A stretch of DNA of 64,000 bases from Cohnella algarum (GTDB lineage: Bacteria; Bacillota; Bacilli; Paenibacillales; Paenibacillaceae): the NCBI RefSeq assembly GCF_016937515.1, contig NZ_JAFHKM010000002.1, positions 2,847,001-2,911,000 on the forward strand, given 5' to 3'. The notes under the pieces were generated by a model, which saw only the letters and a list, made by a program, of their open reading frames with translations, had not been told where the DNA came from and made no database searches. Position 1 is the stretch's first letter; each line of letters opens with the position of its first letter. Of this stretch, positions 8,667 to 16,812 are shown piece after piece. Position numbers and translations under genes: made by a program.

Positions 8667-9013
8667 GCGAATTAACCAGCCGTCAGGTATTTCTGGCTTG
8701 TGGCAGCACGGATTTACGTAAATCCATCGACGGATTGGCTGCTCTTGTCCAAGAGGGGCTCGGACTGAATCCATTCTCTCCATGCTTGTTCGTCTTTTGC
8801 AACCGCGAGCGGAACAAGTTAAAGATCTTGTATTGGGAGCACAACGGTTTCTGGCTGTTCTACCGCCGGCTCGAGCGCGGCACGTTCCAGTGGCCCAGGG
8901 ATCACAGCGATCCGGTCACGGTCACGACCCGCGAGCTCCGCTGGCTGCTGGACGGACTTTCGCTCAGCCAGCGGCAGGCTCACCCGAAAGTGACCGCCGC
9001 TACGGTCATTTAG
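8660..9013 (+). CDS. tnpB: IS66 TnpB (Orf2) protein
   Basis: 117 residues, with the IS66 Orf2 hallmarks ACGSTDLRKSIDGLAALV and LFVFCNRERNKLKILYWEHN and the FWLFYRRLERGTF segment. It overlaps tnpA by 7 nt. It is a small accessory protein of unknown biochemistry that is required for transposition, and it appears intact. Confidence 0.93.
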   Translation: MLSELTSRQVFLACGSTDLRKSIDGLAALVQEGLGLNPFSPCLFVFCNRERNKLKILYWEHNGFWLFYRRLERGTFQWPRDHSDPVTVTTRELRWLLDGLSLSQRQAHPKVTAATVI

Positions 9014-9084
9014 CAATCTATTCCTTACTTAATTCGACATATGTTATGGCAGGCGTTGCCCCCATCCGTGCCGAAGTATACCAT

Positions 9085-10659
9085 ATGGAAAATCGAGCGG
9101 AATCGCCTCAGATCGAAGAGCTTCGGCAACAAAATGCGAAGCTGGAACAACAAAATATCGAGCTATCGGCCAAGCTCAAGTGGTACGAGGAACAGTTCCG
9201 TCTGGCGCAGCAAAAGCGCTTCGGCACTTCCAGCGAGAAGACGAATCCGGACCAGATGGAGCTGAATCTGTTCAACGAAGCCGAAGTGCTGGCCACACCA
9301 GCCGGACAAGAGCCACCTACAGAGAAGATCACGTACGAGCGCCGCAAACAGACGGGCAAGCGTGAAGACGACTTCTCCGACCTGCCGGTAGAGACCGTCG
9401 TGTACAAACTCGAGGAAGGCGAACGGTCCTGTGCTTGCTGCGGCGGCTCGCTGCATGAGATGACGACTGAGATGCGCAGCGAGATCGCGCTGGTGCCCCC
9501 GCAGGTCAAGGTCATGCGGCATATTCGTCAAGTCTATGCTTGCCGCCACTGCGAGCGTCATGAGATCCAGACACCCATCGTCACGGCGCCCATGCCGAGG
9601 CCCGTCTATCCCGGAAGCTTGGCTTCGCCGTCCAGCATGGCCTACGTCATGACGCAGAAATATGTGGATGGCTTGCCCCTGTACCGGCAAGAGCAGCAGT
9701 TCGCGCGTCTTGGCTATACGTTGTCTCGCCAGACGATGGCGAACTGGATGATGTATGGTGCGGAGCAATGGCTGTCTCCGCTGTTTGCTGCCATGAAGGC
9801 GTATCTGCTGCGGCAAGAAGTGCTGCATGCCGACGAGACGACGCTTCAGGTGCTGCGCGAAGAAGGCAAGTCCGCGGAAGCGACGTCCTACCTGTGGCTA
9901 TATCGGACCGGACGTGATGTGCCGCCGGCAATACTCTACGAATACCAACGGACGCGGGGCGGCGAACATCCGCGCAACTTCCTGTCCGGATTCAAAGGCT
10001 ATTTGCATGTGGATGGGTACCCTGGGTACCACAAGGTGGCAGACGTGAAGCTCGTCGGTTGTTGGGCACATGCCCGGCGCAAGTACGACGAGGCGCTGAA
10101 GGCAGGGCCGCCGGAGATGAGGAAGCTGGGAACCGTTGCAGGACAGGGCCTGGCTTACTGTAACCAGCTGTATGCGATTGAACGGGACCTTGCCGAAGTC
10201 TCCGCTGAAGAGCGACAGGCGAAGAGGCAGGAGCAAAGCCTGCCGGTGCTTAACGCCTATCATGGATGGCTGAAGGAGCAACGGTCCAAAACCTTGCCGA
10301 AGAGCCTGTCCGGTCAAGCGATCGCCTACAGCTTGAATCAGTGGGATAAGCTTACTGCGTTCCTGTCAGATGGGCGGCTGGAGCTCGACAACAATCGGAG
10401 CGAGCGGTCGATCAAACCGTTCGTGATCGGGCGCAAAAACTGGCTGTTCGCCAACACGCCTCGCGGCGCGAAGGCTAGCGCGGTAATCTACAGCGTGATC
10501 GAATCGGCCAAGGAGAATGGTCTGCACCCGTTCAACTACTTAAAGTACCTCTTCGAGCAGTTGCCGCAAATCTCTGGACCGCTCGATGCCGACGCGCTCG
10601 AACCCTTCATGCCATGGTCGCACGAGCTACCGGCTGAGTGCCGATTAAGTAAAAAGTAA
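9085..10659 (+). CDS. tnpC: IS66 TnpC DDE transposase
   Basis: 524 residues from ATG at 9085; an in-frame ATG at 9046 is the alternative, and neither has a strong ribosome binding site. An N-terminal leucine-zipper-like helix (EELRQQNAKLEQQNIELSAK) is followed by a zinc-binding stretch (CACCGGSL ... CRHCERH). The catalytic core follows: LHADETTLQVL, VDGYPGYHKV with CWAHARRKYDEA, and DNNRSERSIKPFVIGRKNWL. The frame is open further upstream over tnpB, but that part is a shadow of tnpB. Confidence 0.93.
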   Translation: MENRAESPQIEELRQQNAKLEQQNIELSAKLKWYEEQFRLAQQKRFGTSSEKTNPDQMELNLFNEAEVLATPAGQEPPTEKITYERRKQTGKREDDFSDLPVETVVYKLEEGERSCACCGGSLHEMTTEMRSEIALVPPQVKVMRHIRQVYACRHCERHEIQTPIVTAPMPRPVYPGSLASPSSMAYVMTQKYVDGLPLYRQEQQFARLGYTLSRQTMANWMMYGAEQWLSPLFAAMKAYLLRQEVLHADETTLQVLREEGKSAEATSYLWLYRTGRDVPPAILYEYQRTRGGEHPRNFLSGFKGYLHVDGYPGYHKVADVKLVGCWAHARRKYDEALKAGPPEMRKLGTVAGQGLAYCNQLYAIERDLAEVSAEERQAKRQEQSLPVLNAYHGWLKEQRSKTLPKSLSGQAIAYSLNQWDKLTAFLSDGRLELDNNRSERSIKPFVIGRKNWLFANTPRGAKASAVIYSVIESAKENGLHPFNYLKYLFEQLPQISGPLDADALEPFMPWSHELPAECRLSKK

Positions 10660-10729
10660 CAACAGATTAGTCGAACTGAGCTCCCGCCGCTAGGTGGGGG
10701 CTATTTGACGCTTACGGAATGCCAACAGC

Positions 10730-12634
10730 GTTTCAATCCACGCATCCACATGGGATGCGACATATAACAAGTCCATAACGTCTCCGATCGAGTTCGAAGT
10801 TTCAATCCACGCATCCGTGTGGGATGCGACTTTCGCTCGTAGTCAACGGCAAAACGTCAACAGCGGTTTCAATCCACGCATCCGTGTGGGATGCGACGTT
10901 GAAAGCGGCCGGGTTTGAGACCAACTACTATATGTTTCAATCCACGCATCCACATGGGATGCGACTCAAGGGCTTTTTCGGAACCTTCGACGCCGAATAG
11001 TTTCAATCCACGCATCCACATGGGATGCGACTGAATTTTGTGACATGCACAACATAGTCATTGATGTTTCAATCCACGCATCCACATGGGATGCGACACA
11101 AGTCGTTACTTTTCAACGGGCGAAATGAAGGTGTTTCAATCCACACATCCACATGGGATGCGACACCTTCGGCTAGCAGTTCCGGAAACCGTGGCATTGC
11201 CGTTTCAATCCACGCATTCACATGGGATGCGACCCAAAATTGGGGAAACATCGATTATGGCCTTCACGTTTCAATCCACGCATTCACATGGGATGCGACG
11301 CAAAGCCTATGACGGACTAGCTGGGTCCGCCAAGTTTCAATCCACGCATTCACATGGGATGCGACGCAAAGCCTATGACGGACTAGCTGGGTCCGCCAAG
11401 TTTCAATCCACGCATTCACATGGGATGCGACGAGTTTGGGGTCACCAAGGAGGTCATCCGGACAGTTTCAATCCACGCATTCACATGGGATGCGACGTCA
11501 GCCTGCCGAGAAAATCATCGACCCAAACTCCGGTTTCAATCCACGCATTCACATGGGATGCGACTGGCCGCAGATGCAAATGGCACAGCCAAAAAAAATG
11601 AGTTTCAATCCACGCATTCACATGGGATGCGACGATCGCTCAAGGGGAATCGCTTTATCGGGCCCGACCTGTTTCAATCCACGCATTCACATGGGATGCG
11701 ACCCGAGCGGAACGCTAGCACCGCCGATTTGGTGGTATTGTTTCAATCCACGCATTCACATGGGATGCGACGTCGCCGGTTCCATATCCGTCCGGCACCC
11801 AAGCCGAGTTTCAATCCACGCATTCACATGGGATGCGACGGGTGGCGTTAAAGTTAATCGATATTACGTCTCGTCGTTTCAATCCACGCATTCACATGGG
11901 ATGCGACCAAGAACAATCTGGAATTGTTCATTGCCGACTGGTTTCAATCCACGCATTCACATGGGATGCGACAATGAGTGATATCACGGTTCAAGAGTTA
12001 TTGCAGTTTCAATCCACGCATTCACATGGGATGCGACGAGAGGAGCATGATCAATGACCCCGATGTTTGGTGGTTTCAATCCACGCATTCACATGGGATG
12101 CGACTCGACGCGAGCGCTCGCCGAAGCGATCAAGGCGGAGTTTCAATCCACGCATTCACATGGGATGCGACCGGGATTTGTGGAACCAAGTGGCCGAGGA
12201 GCAAGTTTCAATCCACGCATTCACATGGGATGCGACTGTTTTGCCTCGTCTTGGTCGCGGACTGGTATGTTTCAATCCACGCATTCACATGGGATGCGAC
12301 GCGCGGCCCGGACGACCCTCCACCTGATACCGACGTTTCAATCCACGCATTCACATGGGATGCGACGTGATCCCGAAGCCCTCTCCCCGAGCGGTGAGCA
12401 GTTTCAATCCACGCATTCACATGGGATGCGACGGTCGCGGCCTGGTACAGCGGTTTAAGGAGCTGCGTCGTTTCAATCCACGCATTCACATGGGATGCGA
12501 CACCTTGCCAAAAGATACCCCCGGAATCTTGCAGGTTTCAATCCACGCATTCACATGGGATGCGACATCGGAGAATTTCGGCCCGTGCCCAAGCCCCAAT
12601 ATGTTTCAATCCACGCATTCACATGGGATGCGAC
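10730..12634 (-). CRISPR. CRISPR array 2, main part (29 repeats)
   Basis: Repeats start every 64-69 nt from 10730 to 12603. Three successive forms occur from old to new: ATCCACATGGG (10730, 10934, 11000, 11066, 11133), ATCCGTGTGGG as in array 1 (10799, 10866), and ATTCACATGGG in all 22 leader-proximal repeats from 11202 onward. The spacer GCAAAGCCTATGACGGACTA... is present twice in a row (11300-11333 and 11366-11399). The array is read on the minus strand from the leader at 12635, with the IS66-split fragment at 7998-8228 as its old end. Confidence 0.97.
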
Positions 12635-12803
12635 AGCGCGGCAATAGAGCCCTTATGCAGCAAGGGTTTGCAAGCGCTTTAGTGCGAATCTCATTTTATT
12701 ATACTTCAAAACAGGAGGAATTTCATGATAAAAAGCCGAAAACCCAGGCATATCAAGGGGTGCGAATCTCCCGGGAAAAACATGTGCGCTTGGGGTTCGC
12801 ACC
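12635..12803 (-). promoter_or_regulatory. CRISPR leader of array 2
   Basis: The same leader as next to array 1: AGCGCG after the last repeat, CAAGGGTTTGCAAGCGCTT, the GTGCGAATCTCATTTTATTA block holding the TATAAT box on the minus strand, and the terminal GCTTGGGGTTCGCACC. It lies 35 nt from the 3' end of the Fic gene. Confidence 0.85.
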
Positions 12804-12838
12804 AATGCTAAGGTATACCTAACTTCATTTTGGGGGAG

Positions 12839-13567
12839 TCAGAGTAGATTTAGGTACCAATCAAAGGTTTGATCGACTTTTTGCGAAATGAATGCGACAA
12901 AATTTTCCGGATTTCCGGATGTATGGGCTTCATCGAGAGCGGAATAGTACTCCAAACGATTTTCCTTTTCAATGACAATTGGGGGATATCCGTTTTTCAT
13001 CAGTTCAAAATTTAAAAGCAGCCGTGCCGTTCTCCCGTTCCCGTCAACAAAAGGATGAATTTTTACAAACTCACTATGAAGTCTGGCCGCTCTTTCAATA
13101 GCGTGCAAGGACTTGCTTTGCGAAACCATCCAATGAGCCAACTGCTCCATCAAAAAAGGGACATGACTAAAGTCCGGCGGAATGTGCTTTGCACCGCTGA
13201 TCAGTACATTTTGTTTCCGGTAAACGCCGGCCTGATCATCCATGATGCCTTTTAGAATTAAGCCGTGAATGCTTTTGATTTGCCATTCCGAGAAAGGTTC
13301 GTTGCTTCTAACCAGTTCTTCGACATAGAGAATCGCTTCTTTGTGGTTGATGGCCTCGAGGTGTTCTTTGATCGTTTTTCCGCCGACCGTTATACCCTCA
13401 AGAGCGACTTTGGTTTCGGATAGAGTCAGGGTGTTGCCTTCGATTGCATTTGAATTGTAGGTCCAATTTACAATTAAATGCTCTCGGATACTGTTAAGCG
13501 TATGTACGGGAAGAGGGCGTTTGGAATCGAGTTTTTGTTTTTTTTGGTCGATTGTTTTAAACATCAT
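12839..13567 (-). CDS. Fic family protein (AMPylase-type), self-inhibited class
   Basis: 242 residues. The Fic catalytic motif HPFVDGNGRTAR is complete at 171-182. An inhibitory helix motif SNAIEGN at 39-45 with its Glu marks the class with an intramolecular N-terminal inhibitor. Fic enzymes transfer AMP (or related groups) from ATP to Ser, Thr or Tyr of a target protein. The ribosome binding site GAGGAGG is better spaced for the second of two adjacent ATGs (13564). It stands between the leader of array 2 and the old end of array 3, on the array strand. The role is unknown; a stress or addiction role is inference from position. Confidence 0.9.
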   Translation of the reverse strand: MMFKTIDQKKQKLDSKRPLPVHTLNSIREHLIVNWTYNSNAIEGNTLTLSETKVALEGITVGGKTIKEHLEAINHKEAILYVEELVRSNEPFSEWQIKSIHGLILKGIMDDQAGVYRKQNVLISGAKHIPPDFSHVPFLMEQLAHWMVSQSKSLHAIERAARLHSEFVKIHPFVDGNGRTARLLLNFELMKNGYPPIVIEKENRLEYYSALDEAHTSGNPENFVAFISQKVDQTFDWYLNLL

Positions 13568-13637
13568 TTTCCTCCTCTTCCCTACACTTTGGGGAGAAAA
13601 TTAATTCTACTCCCGATAATACCGGATGGGCGACAGG

Positions 13638-14677
13638 GTTTCAATTTGCGTCTCTCGTACGGGATGCGGCGATCGCTTGAAAGTGGCTCTGTGGCTTGAT
13701 TTGCTGTTTCAATCCACGTACCCCATACGGGGTGCGACGCAAACCCGTCACCACGGAGGATAATCCGCAGATGTTTCAATCCACGCACCCCATACGGGAT
13801 GCGACCCTCTCGTGACCGTATTGCCGTTAAGCGGCAAATGGTTTCAATCCACGCACCCCATACGGGATGCGACCTTCGCGGTAAGCCATTCATCCTCGAA
13901 CCTTGGCAGTTTCAATCCACGCACCCCATACGGGATGCGACGGACGGAAAGAGCGGAAAGCCTTGGATTCTTCCGGTTTCAATCCACGCACCCCATACGG
14001 GATGCGACGATGGTAATCATTCATCTGTCCTCCTTTGGGTAAGTTTCAATCCACGCACCCCATACGGGATGCGACCACACCGGGAACATTCGTTTTCAAA
14101 GACAAGTACGGGTTTCAATCCACGCACCCCATACGGGATGCGACCGAGGGCGTGCGGTACACCGTAATCCGTACCTATGTTTCAATCCACGCACCCCATA
14201 CGGGATGCGACCGATTTCTTGTTCGACACTCGGATTCTCCGGAGCGTTTCAATCCACGCACCCCATACGGGATGCGACATTTCAGCTTGCGAGCTGCCGA
14301 CATGCTTGCGGACGTTTCAATCCACGCACCCCATACGGGATGCGACCAATACCGGTAGCACTCGTCATAGGCCGCAAAATAGTTTCAATCCACGCACCCC
14401 ATACGGGATGCGACGAGGATGTTTCCGGCCCGGATTGCGTCCGAACCGTTTCAATCCACGCACCCCATACGGGATGCGACCGAAACCGCAATCGGGAGGA
14501 GGCGGGTCCGAGTTTCAATCCACGCACCCCATACGGGATGCGACCCGGATTTCATTATTTTCTCCGATACGGGTTGGGTTTCAATCCACGCACCCCATAC
14601 GGGATGCGACTTACAACGATCTCCTGTATGCGATCGTAGGGCCGGTTTCAATCCACGCACCCCATACGGGATGCGAC
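13638..14677 (-). CRISPR. CRISPR array 3 (16 repeats)
   Basis: 33-nt repeats, plus-strand core CACCCCATACGGGATGCGAC, start at 13638 (badly decayed), 13706 (two changes), 13773, 13841, 13909, 13976, 14043, 14112, 14179, 14246, 14314, 14382, 14448, 14512, 14578 and 14645. Spacers are 31-36 nt. Decay is at the left, leader at the right, so transcription is on the minus strand. The outer parts GTTTCAATCCACGCA and GATGCGAC are the same as in the other arrays; the stem-loop differs. Confidence 0.97.
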
Positions 14678-14845
14678 AGCGCGGCTGCGGAGCCCTTGAG
14701 TGGCAAGGGTTTGCAAGCGCTTCAGTGCGAATCTCATTTTATTATACTTGAAAACGGGTAGTTTTTCATAATAAAATGCCGAAATCCCAGTCATATCAAG
14801 GGGTGCGAATCTCCCGGGAAAATCATGTGCGCTTGGGGTTCGCAC
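14678..14845 (-). promoter_or_regulatory. CRISPR leader of array 3
   Basis: The conserved leader beginning AGCGCGGCTGCGGAG. The -10-like TATAAT (minus strand) is at 14741-14746, about 64 nt before the first repeat. It ends with GCTTGGGGTTCGCAC at 14831-14845. Confidence 0.85.
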
Positions 14846-14978
14846 TTGTGATGCCGTATATTTCCGCCAAAAAAGAGGTTATGATAGAAAAAAAGCTCTA
14901 TAGGTTCTGACGATTACTCGCTTTTGCGGTGACAATCCTATTTTCCCCAAAAAAGTTCAAAGTTCAATAGGAGGCAAG

Positions 14979-15785
14979 ATGAAAACGGAACTGACGAAGA
15001 AACAAACGCAGGAGATCGTTCAGTTTCTCGTTGAAAATTGCGAAGCGTTTGCGGTCATTTTATTCGGATCGGCGGCAAAGGAGCGGATGCGCGTCGATAG
15101 TGACGTGGACATCGCGTATTTGTCGCACCGGAGAAGTTCGGACTACGAACGTTTTATGATGGCCCAACGGCTTGCAGATGTGCTGAAACGCGATGTGGAT
15201 CTGATTGATTTTTATAGGGCAAGCACGGTTTTTCAGGCACAAGTGGTGACGACCGGGAAAATGCTGTACGATGGGGAGCCTTTTGTCCGGCAGGAAGCTT
15301 TTATGGTGGCGTTAAAATCGTACGCTTTGTTGAATGAAGAACGTTCTGAAATTTTGGCTCAAATTGAAAACGGAACGGGGGACAGCGCATGGGGCGGGAT
15401 GTGGACTACCATTAACCGGTGCATCGCCCGAATTCAAGAAGAATATGCAGGAGACCCGGCCAACCTCGGGAATATGACCAAGCAGGACTCGATCATTCTG
15501 AATTTGCAACGAGCCTGCGAGGCATGTATCGATCTGGCCATGCACACGGTGGCGGAAAAAAAGCTCGGATTGCCTCAAACGAGCAAGGAGGCATTTGATT
15601 TTTTGCTGCGGGAGCAAGTGATCTCGGAAGAACTGTGCAACAACCTGAAAGCGATGGTCGGTTTTCGCAACATTGAGGTCAGAATTGTTCAGGCGATCAT
15701 TGAGAAGCATTTGAACGACTTTCCGGCGTTTGCGGACAGGATCCGGGTATACATGGCAAAAAGTTCGGAGCCGGACGGGGCATAA
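14979..15785 (+). CDS. Fused MNT nucleotidyltransferase-HEPN protein with altered HEPN motif
   Basis: 268 residues, with ATG after AATAGGAGGCAAG. The N-terminal half is a minimal nucleotidyltransferase: LFGSAAKERMRVDSDVDIAYL gives G30-S31 and D42/D44, and DVDLIDF supplies a third acidic site. The C-terminal half is HepT/DUF86-like HEPN (NLQRACEACIDLAMH). In two-gene MntA/HepT systems MNT AMPylates and silences the HEPN RNase. Here both are one chain, and the HEPN motif R-x4-H-x-Y reads R230-NIEV-R235-I-V, so the catalytic His and Tyr are both missing. The RNase is therefore probably inactive or altered. It is the only plus-strand single gene placed between two arrays (3 and 4). Confidence 0.85.
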   Translation: MKTELTKKQTQEIVQFLVENCEAFAVILFGSAAKERMRVDSDVDIAYLSHRRSSDYERFMMAQRLADVLKRDVDLIDFYRASTVFQAQVVTTGKMLYDGEPFVRQEAFMVALKSYALLNEERSEILAQIENGTGDSAWGGMWTTINRCIARIQEEYAGDPANLGNMTKQDSIILNLQRACEACIDLAMHTVAEKKLGLPQTSKEAFDFLLREQVISEELCNNLKAMVGFRNIEVRIVQAIIEKHLNDFPAFADRIRVYMAKSSEPDGA

Positions 15786-15931
15786 GGTATAGGGAGGAAA
15801 AAACAATGGGATGGGCAGAGGGTGATTCTGCTTCGTTCCATTTTTTATTTTGGGGCGTAGATGTAGATTAATTTAAATCATATAGGATTCATTCGATTTA
15901 ACGACGGAACTACATCTTACTGATGCTTGTT

Positions 15932-16635
15932 GTTTCAATTCACGCATTCGCATGGATGCGACGCCGACGACATCAACGCCAAACCGGAAACGCTTCCGAT
16001 TTCAATCCACGCACCCCGTATGGAATGCGACCGCAGCCGGCGTCAGCAAAAGAGAAAGAGCCGGATGACGTTTCAATCCACGCATCCGTATGGGATGCGA
16101 AATGTCGATCGTCTCGCCAAGATCGGTCACAACCTGTTTCAATCCACGCATCCGTATGGGATGCGACAACGCAATGACGCTGGAAGAATTCCGGCAAGCA
16201 AGAGTTTCAATCCACGCATCCGTATGGGATGCGACCAGGAGTCGTAGACATAGCTACCAGGGTAATTGGAGTTTCAATCCACGCATCCGTATGGGATGCG
16301 ACTAAGGCAGAACGGGACGATTACCGTAAGGAACTGGTTTCAATCCACGCATCCGTATGGGATGCGACTGTCCTTGTACTCTTGAGGGATAGTATCAAGC
16401 GTTCCGTTTCAATCCACGCATCCGTATGGGATGCGACGCGACGATTTGATCCAATGGAAAGAGAACCAAAGGTTTCAATCCACGCATCCGTATGGGATGC
16501 GACGTCGAGATTGGTTTAGTGACAGCCTCCGGACGTTCGTTTCAATCCACGCATCCGTATGGGATGCGACTTGCGGGCTGATCAAAGATGCCCGCGACAA
16601 CAAGTTTCAATCCACGCATCCGTATGGGATGCGAC
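15932..16635 (-). CRISPR. CRISPR array 4 (11 repeats), next to the type III operon
   Basis: Repeats start at 15932 (decayed), 15999 (a CACCCCGTATGGAATGCGAC form, closer to arrays 3 and 5), 16070 (last base changed), 16136, 16204, 16271, 16337, 16406, 16472, 16539 and 16604. The main core is ATCCGTATGGGATGCGAC, 32 nt. Leader to the right, read on the minus strand. The leader almost touches the end of the cas operon (16803 against 16813), so this is the array directly downstream of the type III genes. Confidence 0.97.
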
Positions 16636-16803
16636 AGCGACGATACGGAGCCCTTGAGCGGCAAGGGTTTGCAAGCGCTTCAGTGCGAATCTCATTTTAT
16701 TATACCTGAAAACAGGTGGATTTTCATACTAAAATGCCGAAATCCCATTCATATCAAGGGGTGCGAATCTCCCGGGAAAATCATGTGCGCTTGGGGTTCG
16801 CAC
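16636..16803 (-). promoter_or_regulatory. CRISPR leader of array 4
   Basis: The conserved leader (AGCGACGATACGGAGCCCTT... to GCTTGGGGTTCGCAC). It lies 9 nt after the last cas gene on the same strand, so it may be transcribed both from its own promoter and by read-through from the operon. Confidence 0.85.
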
Positions 16804-16812
16804 TCCCAAATA

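Larger units (their letters stand above)
8261..10715 (+). mobile_element. IS66 family element inserted in a CRISPR spacer
   Basis: A 2,455-bp element with terminal inverted repeats GTAAGCGTCAAA ... TTTGACGCTTAC. The 8-bp target GGAATGCC is duplicated at 8253-8260 and 10716-10723, the duplication size usual for IS66. Removing the element and one copy of the target restores a 38-nt spacer between the repeats at 8198 and 10730. It carries the standard tnpA-tnpB-tnpC set, all intact. Its genes run against the direction of array transcription. Confidence 0.97.

Noticed and set aside
8782..9084. N-terminal extension of the IS66 transposase to 8782
   Set aside because: It overlaps tnpB in another frame; the family start fits 9085 or 9046.
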